From Gilliamella sp. B3022 (GTDB lineage Bacteria > Pseudomonadota > Gammaproteobacteria > Enterobacterales > Orbaceae), in contig NZ_CP071867.1 of the NCBI RefSeq assembly GCF_028751545.1, positions 2,535,313 through 2,599,312 of the forward strand: a stretch of DNA of 64,000 bases, in the 5' to 3' direction. The notes under the pieces were generated by a model. The model was not told the DNA's origin, ran no database searches, and saw only the letters and a program-made list of their open reading frames with translations. Shown piece after piece: positions 1 to 10,204 of the stretch. Made by a program: the position numbers and the translations under genes. Each line of letters opens with the position of its first letter. Position 1 is the first letter of the stretch.

Positions 1-429
1 TTGTTCTCTTGCCAAAGAGGTTTGGCATATTAGACTTTAAAAGTTTTCAATAGCAATACCTTTGTTTTAGTAAAACTGACGTTTTTTACTCATTTCAAAA
101 GAGTTAACGCATCTAAATCATTTGTTGTTGAACGTTATTATTACGAGTAAAGGTAACAGTCATAACTTTTGGGGTAAAATAATATAAGATGCCGGTCTCT
201 GTTGTTCAGACTTTTTATGGTTAGGCAATTATTTTGCAACTTTGATTACTAAAATGATTATTTTTCATGTTTTGTTATTTGTATTGTTCTTTTAATACTC
301 AGTTACACACATGATAAAAAATTCTGACGACTTGTAAATGATTTTATTTACAATAAAAAATTTAAGAAAACGAATAAAAAGGCAAAGACAATTAAGAAAT
401 GACGTTTTTCGAGTGATAATAAAACCAAT
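1..429. other. gene-free left edge
   Basis: AT-rich sequence with no reading frame that looks real on either strand. It lies downstream of the minus-strand permease that follows, beyond its terminator. I see no RNA gene, repeat array or recognisable promoter here. Confidence 0.6.
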
Positions 430-466
430 AAAAAGCCTCATTTAGACAGGCTAAATGAGGCTTTTT
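430..466 (-). terminator. hairpin terminator of AEC permease
   Basis: A perfect 16-bp inverted repeat (arms 430-445 and 451-466) with a 5-nt loop. The arms end in A and T runs, so it can act in both directions. It lies 17 bp past the stop of the minus-strand permease. Confidence 0.85.
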
Positions 467-482
467 GAATCCATTGAAAGAC

Positions 483-1466
483 TTACTGCACACCTGGAAT
501 GGTATATTCCATAATGAGTAGTAAAGTAGGTAAAATAAAGATTGATAAAACTGTTGAAGCAAAGAAAATGCTTGATGCATGTTCTTGTTCAACATTCCAG
601 TTATAAGCCAAAATAACCGCTGTTGATGCCGTTGGCATTGCAAGTAAGAAGACTAACTCTTCTGCTTCCATTCCTGTAATACCAAATAAATGTACAGCAA
701 TTAAAGCAACAATTGGTGTAAAGAAGCTTTTTAAAACCACATTGATCATAAGTGGTTTTGTCATTTTTAATTTCACACCATAAATACCTACACCCACCGC
801 AATTAACGAGATAAAGTTACAAGCATTAGACATGATATCAAAGGTATTAAATATAAAGTGTGGCATCCAAGTGGTACCATCTGTTACACTCACAATTAAA
901 CCAAGGATAACGCCTAAGAACATTGGTTTCATAAGTGAACTTTTTACTGCACTAAAAACCATTCCACCCGTTACTTTACCACCTGATATTTTGGTGTCAC
1001 ATAATTCTAATAGAAAAATAGTCATAGGAATTAATGACAATGCCACAACAAAGTTAGCAACTGCAACAGAAATTGTGGATGAGGCACCTAACATTAAAGT
1101 TAAGAATGGAACACCCATTCCCCCCATATTTGGGAAACAGCATAACATTGAACTCATGGCAGTTGATTTTAGATCTTTATGTAAAATGTATTTATTAACT
1201 AAAAAACAAACAATCCATAAAAATGACATTGTGCAGAAAAAAGCAATCATCCAAATACCATTGAATATTTGCGATGGTTTAGCATGCGATGTATGCACAA
1301 ATAGTAATGCTGGGAATACAAAGTTAGATACAAGTCCTGATAACAACTTTTTAGAATCTTTTGTAAATATTCCTTGCTGTACACACAACCAACCAAGAAA
1401 AATAAGTAAAAACACCGGAAGACAAGAACTTACTACTTGCCCAACTGCAGACCAGATCAGATTCAT
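483..1466 (-). CDS. AEC family transporter (malate/auxin-efflux-carrier type permease)
   Basis: A 327-residue inner-membrane permease of the auxin efflux carrier (AEC) family, whose bacterial members move malate, malonate or related organic acids. About ten hydrophobic segments run along the whole chain. Two family-typical breaks are visible: PNMGGMGVP at residues 112-120 and MPTASTAVILAYNW at 277-290. The length is normal for the family (about 310-330). The ATG at 1466 has an AGGAG ribosome site ten bases upstream. It is transcribed alone, with long AT-rich DNA upstream and a terminator downstream. The substrate cannot be told from sequence. A second, divergent AEC permease is at 15057-16010. 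Confidence 0.88.
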   Translation of the reverse strand: MNLIWSAVGQVVSSCLPVFLLIFLGWLCVQQGIFTKDSKKLLSGLVSNFVFPALLFVHTSHAKPSQIFNGIWMIAFFCTMSFLWIVCFLVNKYILHKDLKSTAMSSMLCCFPNMGGMGVPFLTLMLGASSTISVAVANFVVALSLIPMTIFLLELCDTKISGGKVTGGMVFSAVKSSLMKPMFLGVILGLIVSVTDGTTWMPHFIFNTFDIMSNACNFISLIAVGVGIYGVKLKMTKPLMINVVLKSFFTPIVALIAVHLFGITGMEAEELVFLLAMPTASTAVILAYNWNVEQEHASSIFFASTVLSIFILPTLLLIMEYTIPGVQ

Positions 1467-2312
1467 TTTTTTAAAACTCCTAAAATAATATTACTTGAAA
1501 TACAAAATCGGTAATTGTTCGGTAACTTTTGATTAGATATTATTTTTTAGACCGAGCTAAAGCGGATAACAAAGCTGAATATATTTATTACATGTAAAAG
1601 TGCATGTTTGTTTTTTGAAATTTTATATTGCTAAATGCTGTTTTACATGATGTAAGCTTAACTGAATACATTGTTAATATGTCAACCTTTGTTATTTCAA
1701 ATGGAAAATACTGTAAATTGCGCGGTATTATACTTATTCTTTTTTAACTTGTGTGAAGCAAGATCCACTAGCTCTCTTAAAAAGATCAAAAAACCATTCA
1801 ATTTTGATTGAATGCCCCTAAATAACAAAGTTTTATTTGATAAAAATCAATGAATAAGATCATTCAGAAAACGTGTGTTAAATTATGGTAAAAGTTAATT
1901 TAGCCATTAAACCTTTTATTTTAATATTTTTTAATGCGATTTGTAAACAACTAAACACTGCTAATTTTATAGTTAACAATATGATTTAAATCGTTTATAT
2001 AAAGGTATAACAATGTCACTTGACTGCTGCTCTTTATATTATTCAAATAAATAATTAACATAATAGATAGTGAATTATGTTTTCAAAATATCAATGAATG
2101 ATTAATTCAATGTAAGTAATTTATGTAACCTGACAAAATCGATACGATTATTTGGACTATTTTTAAGTTAAACCCTATTTATATTTGCCCTGCTATTTTT
2201 AATCCTATAAAAATCGAAAAGACCGATAATTTTTGTTGAGACTTAACAATTATTGCTTTTTTGTTCAATTTCAATTTTTTTACAGTCGAAATTTTTTGAA
2301 TCAATCACTTTA
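1467..2312. other. gene-free AT-rich intergenic region
   Basis: About 850 bp between the divergent AEC permease and umuD. No convincing reading frame and no RNA gene were seen. It must hold the AEC promoter on the minus strand, but I could not single out a strong one. The right end runs into the SOS box. Confidence 0.5.
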
Positions 2313-2332
2313 TACTGTATATTTATACATGT
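2313..2332 (+). promoter_or_regulatory. LexA (SOS) box upstream of umuDC
   Basis: The sequence reads TACTGTATATTTATACATGT. This is CTGT-N8-ACAT, one base away from the gammaproteobacterial LexA operator CTGT-N8-ACAG, with the usual AT alternation in the middle. A possible promoter overlaps it: TTGAAT at 2296-2301, then 16 bp, then TATATT at 2318-2323. LexA bound here would block it. The umuD start is 67 bp further on. Confidence 0.8.
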
Positions 2333-2398
2333 ATTCGTTTTTTACTATCTCTATAACACACAAAATAGATTTATAGGATAATTTTAAGGAGAACATAC

Positions 2399-2845
2399 TT
2401 GCGTAATAATTGTATTGTACTTGGCATGGTTAATGCTGCCGATAAAAATTACTTAACTTTAATTGATACACCAGTAAGAGCTGGATTTCCTTCCCCTGCT
2501 GATGATTATTTGGAAACTAAACTTGATTTGACTGAACATTTAGTAAAGCATCCTAGCGCAACATATTATATTAAAGCCGTAGGCGATTCTATGATCGATT
2601 ATGGTATTTTTAGTGGTGATTTATTAGTTGTTGATCGTTCCTTAGAGCCTAAGATGGGTGACATTGTAATTGCTGCAGTTGATGGTGAATTAACATGCAA
2701 ATGTCTCGGAATATTTGACGATCAACATCATTTATTATCAGGTAATTCTCTTTATCCACCCATTCCCTTAATAGGCAAAGATGTGCATATTTGGGGCATT
2801 GTTATACATACTATTCACTCATTACGAAAAAGAGCGCATGTATGA
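2399..2845 (+). CDS. umuD: UmuD, DNA polymerase V autoprotease subunit
   Basis: A 148-residue S24-family protein. RecA filaments stimulate it to cut itself to UmuD', which joins UmuC in the mutagenic polymerase V. The cleavage site is Ala28-Gly29 followed by FPSPA. E. coli UmuD has Cys-Gly at this place, whereas LexA has Ala-Gly. The catalytic serine is Ser64 in GDSMID and the general-base lysine is Lys101 in DGELTCK; both align with Ser60 and Lys97 of E. coli. The start is TTG at 2399, seven bases after AAGGAG, and no ATG fits better. The stop overlaps the umuC start by four bases, so the two are translationally coupled. The SOS box upstream explains regulation. Confidence 0.93.
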   Translation: MRNNCIVLGMVNAADKNYLTLIDTPVRAGFPSPADDYLETKLDLTEHLVKHPSATYYIKAVGDSMIDYGIFSGDLLVVDRSLEPKMGDIVIAAVDGELTCKCLGIFDDQHHLLSGNSLYPPIPLIGKDVHIWGIVIHTIHSLRKRAHV

Positions 2846-4107
2846 TAGGTTTAATTGATTGTAATAACTTTTATGCCTCATGTGAGCGCGTTTTTAATCC
2901 TAAATTAGAAGGAAAACCCATTGGGATTTTGTCCAATAATGATGGCTGTGTCATTGCTCGTTCAAATGAATTAAAACCATTAGTACCTATGGGGATGCCG
3001 GCTTATCAGATCCCATCTAAAATTCGTAAACAAATAATTTTGCTCAGTTCAAACTATGAACTCTATGGTGATATGAGTCAGCGAGTCTTTGATACTGTAC
3101 AAAATCATACTCCTAGTATTGAGCTCTATTCTATTGATGAAGCCTTTATTCAATTAGATGGATTTGCGGATATGACAGCACATTGTTTAAACATAAAAAA
3201 TATTGTAAAACGAGATACAGGCATTCCTGTTAGTATTGGTATTGCGCCCACTCGAACATTAGCAAAGTTAGCTAATCATATAGCAAAAAAACACGCTATT
3301 TATCAAAATGTTTATTGTTTACCTACAGATGAAAAATTACAAAAAAATTTATTAAAAACCTTTCCCGTTAATAACATTTGGGGTGTTGGTCGACATATTG
3401 CAAACAAATTAAACAGAATCAATATTGATACTGCATGGGACCTGCGCCAAGCCAATATAAAATATATTAGAAATAACTTTTCAGTAACGCTAGAACGAAC
3501 AGTATTAGAATTACAAGGAATTAACTGCATTGAGTTAGATGACCTAGCCGCTCCGAAGAAAAACATCATGATATCACGCAGTTTTGGTCGTTTAACAAGC
3601 GCACTATTTGATTTACAAGAAGCGATTCGTCTGCATGCAAGCCGTGCAACTGAAAAACTTAGACAACAACAATCTGTCGCTAGTGCTATTCTTGTCTTTT
3701 TAAAAACTGATCGCTTTTGTGTCAATTCAAATCAATATCATCCATCAATTGTTGTACCACTTTCTTTTCCAACGGATGACTCACGATTAATTATTCACGC
3801 AGCACAAAAAGGGTTGCTGGCAATATATAAACAAGATCTTTTATTTATGAAATCAGGGGTAATGTTGCTGGATCTGAAAAATAAAAACGGGCATTTCCAA
3901 CCAGATTTTTTTACTACATCGTTGACAAATCCATCACTGCATAAAAATGATAAACTTATGAAGACAATTGATATAATCAATCAAAAAATGGGGAAAAATA
4001 CGATCCAATTAGGAGGAATACAAAAATCTGCTCCTTGGCAGATAAAACGTGAATTATTAAGCAAACGTTATACTACTCATTGGAATGAATTGCCATTGGT
4101 GAAATAA
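2842..4107 (+). CDS. umuC: UmuC, catalytic subunit of DNA polymerase V
   Basis: A 421-residue Y-family translesion DNA polymerase (E. coli UmuC has 422). It begins with the palm motif around Asp6 (LIDCNNFYASCE), and the second metal site is Asp99-Glu100 in YSIDE. SNNDGCVIAR at 31-40 is the nucleotide-binding segment. QPDFF at 350-354 lies where E. coli has its beta-clamp-binding QLNLF, so it is a likely clamp motif of altered sequence. The start is the ATG in an ATGA overlap with umuD. Upstream in-frame ATGs lie inside umuD and are rejected because homology begins at MIGLID. It is co-transcribed with umuD under the LexA box. Confidence 0.95.
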   Translation: MIGLIDCNNFYASCERVFNPKLEGKPIGILSNNDGCVIARSNELKPLVPMGMPAYQIPSKIRKQIILLSSNYELYGDMSQRVFDTVQNHTPSIELYSIDEAFIQLDGFADMTAHCLNIKNIVKRDTGIPVSIGIAPTRTLAKLANHIAKKHAIYQNVYCLPTDEKLQKNLLKTFPVNNIWGVGRHIANKLNRINIDTAWDLRQANIKYIRNNFSVTLERTVLELQGINCIELDDLAAPKKNIMISRSFGRLTSALFDLQEAIRLHASRATEKLRQQQSVASAILVFLKTDRFCVNSNQYHPSIVVPLSFPTDDSRLIIHAAQKGLLAIYKQDLLFMKSGVMLLDLKNKNGHFQPDFFTTSLTNPSLHKNDKLMKTIDIINQKMGKNTIQLGGIQKSAPWQIKRELLSKRYTTHWNELPLVK

Positions 4108-4224
4108 ATAACTAAAAATAATAACCGTTATTATATATAATAAGTAAAAGAGTAACATATATTCTAGCGATGGATATTGTATATCCTTAATGAGTGACCA
4201 CAACATAAGAACGGATTGATTAGG

Positions 4225-5046
4225 ATGAAAAATACAGAATTAGAAATAGAAAGACTCAAAACTTTAAGTACTACATTGAATCATAAAAAATGTGTTTCCA
4301 CTTATAAATCAATAAAACAACAGGATCTCTCTAATATACCTATATTAAAACCCCTGCTTGTTGTTGTATTAAATGGTTGTAAAATCGTTGGTAATGAAAC
4401 TAAAATCGCGTGCAATGTAGGTAATTTTGTTTTTTTTACCGATGTACAAACAATGAGTATGCGAAATATCCCTGCCAATACCAATTATCTTGCGGTACTC
4501 GTTGAATTTGAATTTTCTGATTTTGATAATAACTTAATCAATAATAACACGAATAAATCTGAAATATACACATTTGGTAAAGCTAATAGCGCTTTATACA
4601 AATGCATATCTCAACTGGTTGAATGTTTAGATTGGGCAACAGAAGATATATTAGAAAACCGAAGAAAAGAGATCATCAACTTATTGATTAGTTCAGGATA
4701 TCAAAATTTAGCTTACCTCCCCAGTCAAAAAGAAACAACCCAAAAAGTTATCGAAATATTTAAAAGAAACGACAATAAAAAAATAACTATAGATGACGTG
4801 AGCAAAGAAATCTGTATGAGTAAAGCGACACTATATCGCAAATTAAAGTTTGAAGGGGAAAATATCCAAAAAATAAAAGAAAAAGTGTTAATGGGACGAG
4901 CGCTTCACTTATTACAAACATCGAGCCTTTCAACAGAACATATTGCCACAATGGTTGGGTATTCATCCACAGCTCGATTTTCTCAACGATTTAGAGCCTA
5001 TTTTGGATTATCACCAAAAGAATTAAAAAATACCAAACGAAATTAA
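4225..5046 (+). CDS. AraC family transcriptional regulator
   Basis: A 273-residue regulator. The last 100 or so residues hold the two helix-turn-helix motifs of the AraC/XylS family: one around DDVSKEICMSKATLYRKL, and the second around STEHIATMVGYSSTARFSQRF followed by the family-typical FGLSPKELK. The N-terminal 165 residues are a poorly conserved sensing domain whose ligand cannot be read from sequence. I use the ATG at 4225. A TTG nine bases upstream is also possible, and neither has a strong ribosome site. It stands alone after umuDC with its own 110-bp leader, so its target is unclear. Confidence 0.85.
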   Translation: MKNTELEIERLKTLSTTLNHKKCVSTYKSIKQQDLSNIPILKPLLVVVLNGCKIVGNETKIACNVGNFVFFTDVQTMSMRNIPANTNYLAVLVEFEFSDFDNNLINNNTNKSEIYTFGKANSALYKCISQLVECLDWATEDILENRRKEIINLLISSGYQNLAYLPSQKETTQKVIEIFKRNDNKKITIDDVSKEICMSKATLYRKLKFEGENIQKIKEKVLMGRALHLLQTSSLSTEHIATMVGYSSTARFSQRFRAYFGLSPKELKNTKRN

Positions 5047-5063
5047 TCGTTTTTTTATATAAA

Positions 5064-5085
5064 AATTCCCATTAAATTGGGAATT
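5064..5085 (+). terminator. hairpin after AraC regulator
   Basis: An 8-bp perfect stem (5064-5071 with 5078-5085) and a 6-nt loop, followed by ATTTT. It lies 18 bp past the AraC stop. The T-run is short, so this is a moderate call. Confidence 0.55.
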
Positions 5086-6246
5086 ATTTTAGAAAAATAT
5101 ACGATTTTTCGTATGAAGCCACTTCAAATAGCAATTTTTATCACTTTAATATATCGGTATTTTTAAGATGAATTATCAAGTACAAATTGATAACTGGAAC
5201 TCAGTTATCTATAAGTTACTTTATTTTTATGTTGGACTAAGACGATTTATTTTAAAAACAGTTAATATCGATGCTTTATAGAAATAGTACCTGAGAGTTT
5301 TGGATTTGTGTAAAAGCGTTAATGGACATTAAAACAACAAAATTGGAGTTTGCAATAATGCCCTCCTTGGCAAAATTGCAAAAATTTTTAGTGATGCCAA
5401 ATCTTCCATGAGCAATAAGTCAAAAATAACCTTTACTTTTGGTACCACTTAAATCAGATATTTTTATTTAGGACCATTTCTTTTTAGCACTAAAAGTATA
5501 AATACTGATTTTTACACTATCAAAATATCCATAAATTGATAGTATAATTGTAAACACTCCATCCCAAACTACTATGATGATATAATTGAATACTCAACCT
5601 CATCTGTAATATATGGCTAAATTATAACAAGTAATTATGTAAAAAAAATGACAATTAAATTCATTTTATTAACAAAATATTTCAAATTACTTACACAATA
5701 TTAAGAATTAAGTTTACTAAGCCGGCATTAGTGGCATGATATAATGAAAAGCTATGATATAGCTTTTCAACATTACTTATTGATAACGATTAAAAACATT
5801 CACTTATCTATGTAGTTAGAGGACATAATGGATTGGTTTTATTATTACTAATTTGCACAAATTAATAACATTTCCATTCAAACCATGATCCATTATTTTT
5901 TTCATAATAGATACAAATAAGGTCTTCATATTGGATATTATTACTTATCCCCAAAATTACATTTACATTTGTGTAATCAAGATAGTGTCCGCTTGTGGCA
6001 CAAAACTTTTAAGTTACCTTAATAGTAAAAACTAAGTTGCAAAGACTAAATTTATTGTGGAATTTTAATTGTACTGTCATTAATGGCTGACTCAATTCTT
6101 CTTATAAAGCAATTGTACTACTTTATGAGTATCTAAAGTTTTATTCAGTATAAAGACCTTTAGCTTGTATAAAAGATGTGTCTATTGCATCAATGAAGAT
6201 AATAACCAGTCAAAAATAGACAAAATGATGCTCCATGTTATAGCAG
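5086..6246. other. 1.2-kb decayed intergenic region
   Basis: No intact gene. A perfect 11-bp hairpin lies at 5745-5769 with no gene ending near it. On the minus strand near 6140-6225 a short open stretch reads like a broken protein segment (LVIIFIDAIDTSFIQAKGLYTE, ended by a stop), which might be transposase-like but is not identified. A 16-mer at 5925-5940 and a 19-mer at 6206-6224 recur in the same order and orientation in the gene-free region near 45.7 kb. Together these suggest remnants of lost genes or an element. Confidence 0.4.
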
Positions 6247-6256
6247 ATATGGGATC

Positions 6257-7387
6257 TTATGATCCCATATTAACAATTGAATTACGAAAACGCTTAAGCG
6301 CAATAAGAAAGAACACACTACCAATAGCTAATAACCAAGCATAAGATGTCCAAACAACACTTAAACCCGCTCCACGATATAAAATTGCCTGCCCTAATTC
6401 AACAAAATGCGTTGTTGGTGCAAACAACATGATATTTTGGACTACTTCAGGCATACTTTCACGTGGTGTACTACCACCAGAAAGCATCTGTAAAGGTAGA
6501 AGAATCAAAATAAATAACATGGCAAATTGTGCTGTTGATTTGGCAACAGTCGCCATAAAGATTCCAAGTGACGTTGTCACGAATAAATGTAGAGCTGCCC
6601 CAATTAAAAACAAGGTAATCGAGCCTTCAATTGGAACATTTAGCCAACCATGAACAACAACTAAGAGTGCCCCCCATGTTGAAACAAGCACGACAAGTCC
6701 CATCGACCAAACTTTTGATATCATGATTTGAAGTGGTGTAACTGGCATTGAAAGCAAGTGATCGATAGTACCATGTTCACGTTCCTTCATTAAAGCTGCG
6801 CCAGTTAAAATAATCGACAACGTGGTCACAATATTGATGATTTCCATAACGGAACCAAACCAAGAACGGGTCAAGTTTGGATTAAATGCAGCATGAACTT
6901 CGATATTCACCGGCAGACTGGTGGGTTTATCGATTTGATTGAAATATTTTGTTATTTCGTTGGTCACAATTTGGGTAATATAACCATTCCCAACAAAAGC
7001 CTGCCCCATTCGTGTTGCATCAATATTAAGTTGAATTTCTGGACTCTGATTATTTAATACATCGCGTTGAAAGTTAGGCGGAATATTCAATGCAAAAGTA
7101 TAACTGTCGGTATCCATTCCACGATCGACTTCATCCATTGAATTTAATTTTACCGGTTGGTTAAACATGGGTGGATAAAACGCCGCTATAATTTGTCTGG
7201 ATAAAGGTGAATCATCTTCATCAACTACTGCAATCGACGCATGATGAAGCGAGTCTGAAGTTGCTGTTGCTGCAGTATAGATATCAAGCGTAAAACAGTA
7301 GGCAATTAACAGTAACATGATTGGGTCACGAATCAATCCCCATAACTCTTTAATACCTAAGCGATAAATATTAATAAAACTTTGCAT
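6257..7387 (-). CDS. yhhJ: YhhJ-type ABC-2 permease
   Basis: A 376-residue inner-membrane protein matching E. coli YhhJ closely in length and sequence. It has one N-terminal membrane helix (about 15-40), a large periplasmic part (about 40-180) with FALNIPPNFQRDV, and five C-terminal helices with MLSGGSTPRESMP. The ATG at 7387 is chosen because homology begins there (MQSFINIYRLGIKEL) and GAAGGA precedes it; an upstream ATG at 7432 would overlap rbbA. It is the last gene of the yhiI-rbbA-yhhJ operon, five bases after rbbA. A hairpin (6247-6270) spans the stop codon but has no T-run. It probably forms the permease with the membrane half of RbbA. Confidence 0.93.
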   Translation of the reverse strand: MQSFINIYRLGIKELWGLIRDPIMLLLIAYCFTLDIYTAATATSDSLHHASIAVVDEDDSPLSRQIIAAFYPPMFNQPVKLNSMDEVDRGMDTDSYTFALNIPPNFQRDVLNNQSPEIQLNIDATRMGQAFVGNGYITQIVTNEITKYFNQIDKPTSLPVNIEVHAAFNPNLTRSWFGSVMEIINIVTTLSIILTGAALMKEREHGTIDHLLSMPVTPLQIMISKVWSMGLVVLVSTWGALLVVVHGWLNVPIEGSITLFLIGAALHLFVTTSLGIFMATVAKSTAQFAMLFILILLPLQMLSGGSTPRESMPEVVQNIMLFAPTTHFVELGQAILYRGAGLSVVWTSYAWLLAIGSVFFLIALKRFRNSIVNMGS

Positions 7388-7392
7388 AATAT

Positions 7393-10191
7393 CTATCCTT
7401 CTTGTTTCTTGAGTAGGAATATACTTGCGCACAGTATAATCGGAATGGTGATCAGCAAGGCAAATATAGAGTTATGTAAATCAAAAAGTCCTAATGCTTT
7501 ATTGAAAACCCCTCGAGCAATAATAAGCATATGGGTGGTTGGATAAACTTCACCAATATATCGTCCACTACCTTCTAAAGATGCAACCGGATTAAGTAAA
7601 CCAGAAAATTGTATCGCAGGTAACATGGTACCAACACAGGTTAAAAAGATAACCGCAATTTGACTGCGTGTTACTGTCGAAGCAAGTAATCCAAAGCCTG
7701 TTGCAATAATACAATAAGCTAATCCAGCCAAACACAAAGTCAACAAGCTGCCTTTAATTGGTACGCCAAATATTGTCACCGCCATAAGCAGCAATAATAA
7801 AAAGCTAAGCATCGAAATCACAATATATGGAACCTGCTTACCTAATAAAAATTCAGTTTTGGTAACAGGCGTAACATATAAGTTAATTATCGACCCCATC
7901 TCTTTTTCACGTACTACGGATAGTGCCGCTAACATCGATGGAATCATTAATAATAAAATAGGAATAACCGCCGGTACCATAGCTTGTAAACTTTTAATAT
8001 CGGGATTATAACGATATCGAGTTTCAATATTTGCTAATGAACTCGATGCCGTTCCGGTGGTTGTTTTTATTTTGTCACTTAACCAAGCAAGATGCATTCC
8101 TTGTACATATCCTTTAATCGTATCGGCACGCAAAGGCATTGCACCATCAATCCATATTCCAATACTAACCGGATCACCACGTTGAATATCTCGACCAAAA
8201 TTTGGTGGAATCTCAATAGCTAATGCTATCTCATTACTTCTCATCCTATGATCCATATCATCATAATCAAGGATTGGCGGTTTCTCGATAAAATAGCGCT
8301 TAGATCCAGAAAGATTGGTAATATAATTTTGACTGGTAATAGTTTGATCACGATCTAACACCGCAAAATTTAAATCTTCTACATCCATGGTGATACCATA
8401 GCCCATAACCAACATTAAGATAGCTGAACCTAAAAGTGCTAACAAAGCTCGCAATGGATCGCGCGATAGCTCTAAAGTTTCACGCCACATACACCCAATC
8501 ATCCGAGTTAAGCTAAATCCCTGTAGGTGAGCATCTTGCGTTGTATTACCTTGTTTATTGGTTAAAGTTTTAGGCTCTTCACTTGCTTTTTCATCACTAT
8601 GGGTATCATCTGCACCAGCATCAACTAAATAACGAATAAAAGCTTCTTCCAGCGTTTTAGCATTTTTGGAATGGATGATATTATCAGGAGTATCACTGGC
8701 TAATACTTTACCAGCATGCATGAGTGAAATCCTATCACAGCGTGCCGCCTCATTCATAAAATGGGTAGTAATAAATACCGTAACTTTATCTTTTCGGGAA
8801 AGTTCGATAATTAAACGCCAAAAGTCATCCCGAGCAATGGGATCAACCCCGGAAGTCGGTTCATCTAGGATAAGAATTTCAGGATTATGAACCACCGCAA
8901 CAGATAAAGAAAGTCTTTGCTTAACCCCTAACGGTAGACTATCTGGTAAACTTTTTAATTCATTTTCCAAGCCAAAACGCTTAACTAACTCCTCAACTCT
9001 TGCTGGAATTTTGCTTTCTTCAATACCAAATAGACGGGCATGTAAAACTAAGTTTTGTTCAACCGTTAATTCACTGTAAAGCGAAAAAGCCTGAGACATA
9101 TAACCTAAATGACGTCTAACATTAATATCACTTGCATCAACCGGTTTACCAAATAACCAAGCTTCACCTGATGATATTGGTAATAACCCTGTTAACATCT
9201 TCATCGTTGTGGATTTACCGCAACCATTCGATCCTAAAAAACCAAATATTTCGCCTTGTTTGATTGAAAAATTAACATGGTCAACTGCAACAAAATCACC
9301 AAATTGCTTGGTTAAACCTTTTGCCTCAATCGCCACTTGTAAATCTTTATTTAAATCTAATGGGGGAATTTCAACCGATTCATAACCTTCTCTAGCATCT
9401 TCTGGCATCAATTGAATAAAGGCATCATCTAAATTATCTTTGCCTGTTTTGGCTAATAATGCTTGAGGCGTGCCTGTTTCAAGAATCTTACCGCCATACA
9501 TTGCAACCAGCCAATCAAAGTTTTGCGCTTCATCCATATAAGCGGTTGCAACAATCACGCTCATTTGTGGTCGTTGTTCACGAATTTTATTGATTAATTG
9601 CCAGAATTGCGCGCGAGAAAGAGGATCGACCCCTGTTGTTGGTTCATCAAGAATAAGTAAATCAGGATCATGAATCAAGGCAGAACATAAGCTGACTTTT
9701 TGTTTCATCCCTCCAGAAAGGCGACCTGCGGGTCTAGATAAAAAAGGATACAACCCAGTGCTTTTAGTTAACTCATCGATACGACGTCGCCTTTCAGCAG
9801 CATCGTTACCAAATAAACGAGCAAAAAATTGCAAATTTTCTTCGACTGAAAGTGTAGGATAAAGGTTTTTCCCTAATCCTTGTGGCATATAAGCAATACG
9901 GGTACAGACGTTTTTACGATGGGATTTATCTTTCATGTCACCATCTAAAACGTAAACTAATCCCTCTTGAATGACATGTGCGCCCGCTATTAATGATAAT
10001 AAGCTAGATTTACCAACACCATCAGGACCAATCAGTCCCACCATACATCTAGGCGGGATGGCAATACTAACATCATTAAGCGCACACGTTTTTTTATAAT
10101 GTAAGGTGACATGACTTACATTTACAACCGCATCATCAATGGCCTTACCTTCAGTAAGTAACGTCAAATCCTTTTTATTTGACTCTGACAT
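7393..10191 (-). CDS. rbbA: RbbA, ribosome-associated ATPase fused to ABC-2 permease
   Basis: A 932-residue fusion: ABC ATPase, ABC ATPase, ABC-2 membrane domain. The first ATPase has Walker A GPDGVGKS (55-62), signature LSGGMKQ (158-164) and Walker B LLILDEP (178-184). The second has GSNGCGKST (320-328), an altered signature LPLGVKQR (419-426) and ILILDEP (439-445). The membrane half starts near residue 565 with a hydrophobic segment, a periplasmic loop and about five C-terminal helices. E. coli RbbA (911 residues) has the same build and is known to bind ribosomes and hydrolyse ATP. Its genes lie with an HlyD-type adaptor and a second permease half, which points to export. The gene is 13 bases after yhiI. 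Confidence 0.94.
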   Translation of the reverse strand: MSESNKKDLTLLTEGKAIDDAVVNVSHVTLHYKKTCALNDVSIAIPPRCMVGLIGPDGVGKSSLLSLIAGAHVIQEGLVYVLDGDMKDKSHRKNVCTRIAYMPQGLGKNLYPTLSVEENLQFFARLFGNDAAERRRRIDELTKSTGLYPFLSRPAGRLSGGMKQKVSLCSALIHDPDLLILDEPTTGVDPLSRAQFWQLINKIREQRPQMSVIVATAYMDEAQNFDWLVAMYGGKILETGTPQALLAKTGKDNLDDAFIQLMPEDAREGYESVEIPPLDLNKDLQVAIEAKGLTKQFGDFVAVDHVNFSIKQGEIFGFLGSNGCGKSTTMKMLTGLLPISSGEAWLFGKPVDASDINVRRHLGYMSQAFSLYSELTVEQNLVLHARLFGIEESKIPARVEELVKRFGLENELKSLPDSLPLGVKQRLSLSVAVVHNPEILILDEPTSGVDPIARDDFWRLIIELSRKDKVTVFITTHFMNEAARCDRISLMHAGKVLASDTPDNIIHSKNAKTLEEAFIRYLVDAGADDTHSDEKASEEPKTLTNKQGNTTQDAHLQGFSLTRMIGCMWRETLELSRDPLRALLALLGSAILMLVMGYGITMDVEDLNFAVLDRDQTITSQNYITNLSGSKRYFIEKPPILDYDDMDHRMRSNEIALAIEIPPNFGRDIQRGDPVSIGIWIDGAMPLRADTIKGYVQGMHLAWLSDKIKTTTGTASSSLANIETRYRYNPDIKSLQAMVPAVIPILLLMIPSMLAALSVVREKEMGSIINLYVTPVTKTEFLLGKQVPYIVISMLSFLLLLLMAVTIFGVPIKGSLLTLCLAGLAYCIIATGFGLLASTVTRSQIAVIFLTCVGTMLPAIQFSGLLNPVASLEGSGRYIGEVYPTTHMLIIARGVFNKALGLFDLHNSIFALLITIPIILCASIFLLKKQEG

Positions 10192-10204
10192 ATGCTATCT
10201 CCAA

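Noticed and set aside
832-1488. 218-codon open frame on the plus strand
   Set aside because: It is the antisense shadow of the AEC permease at 483-1466, which has clear membrane-protein and family features.
6247-6270. 10-bp hairpin over the yhhJ stop as a terminator
   Set aside because: Perfect stem but overlapping the stop codon and with no T-run; kept only as a remark.
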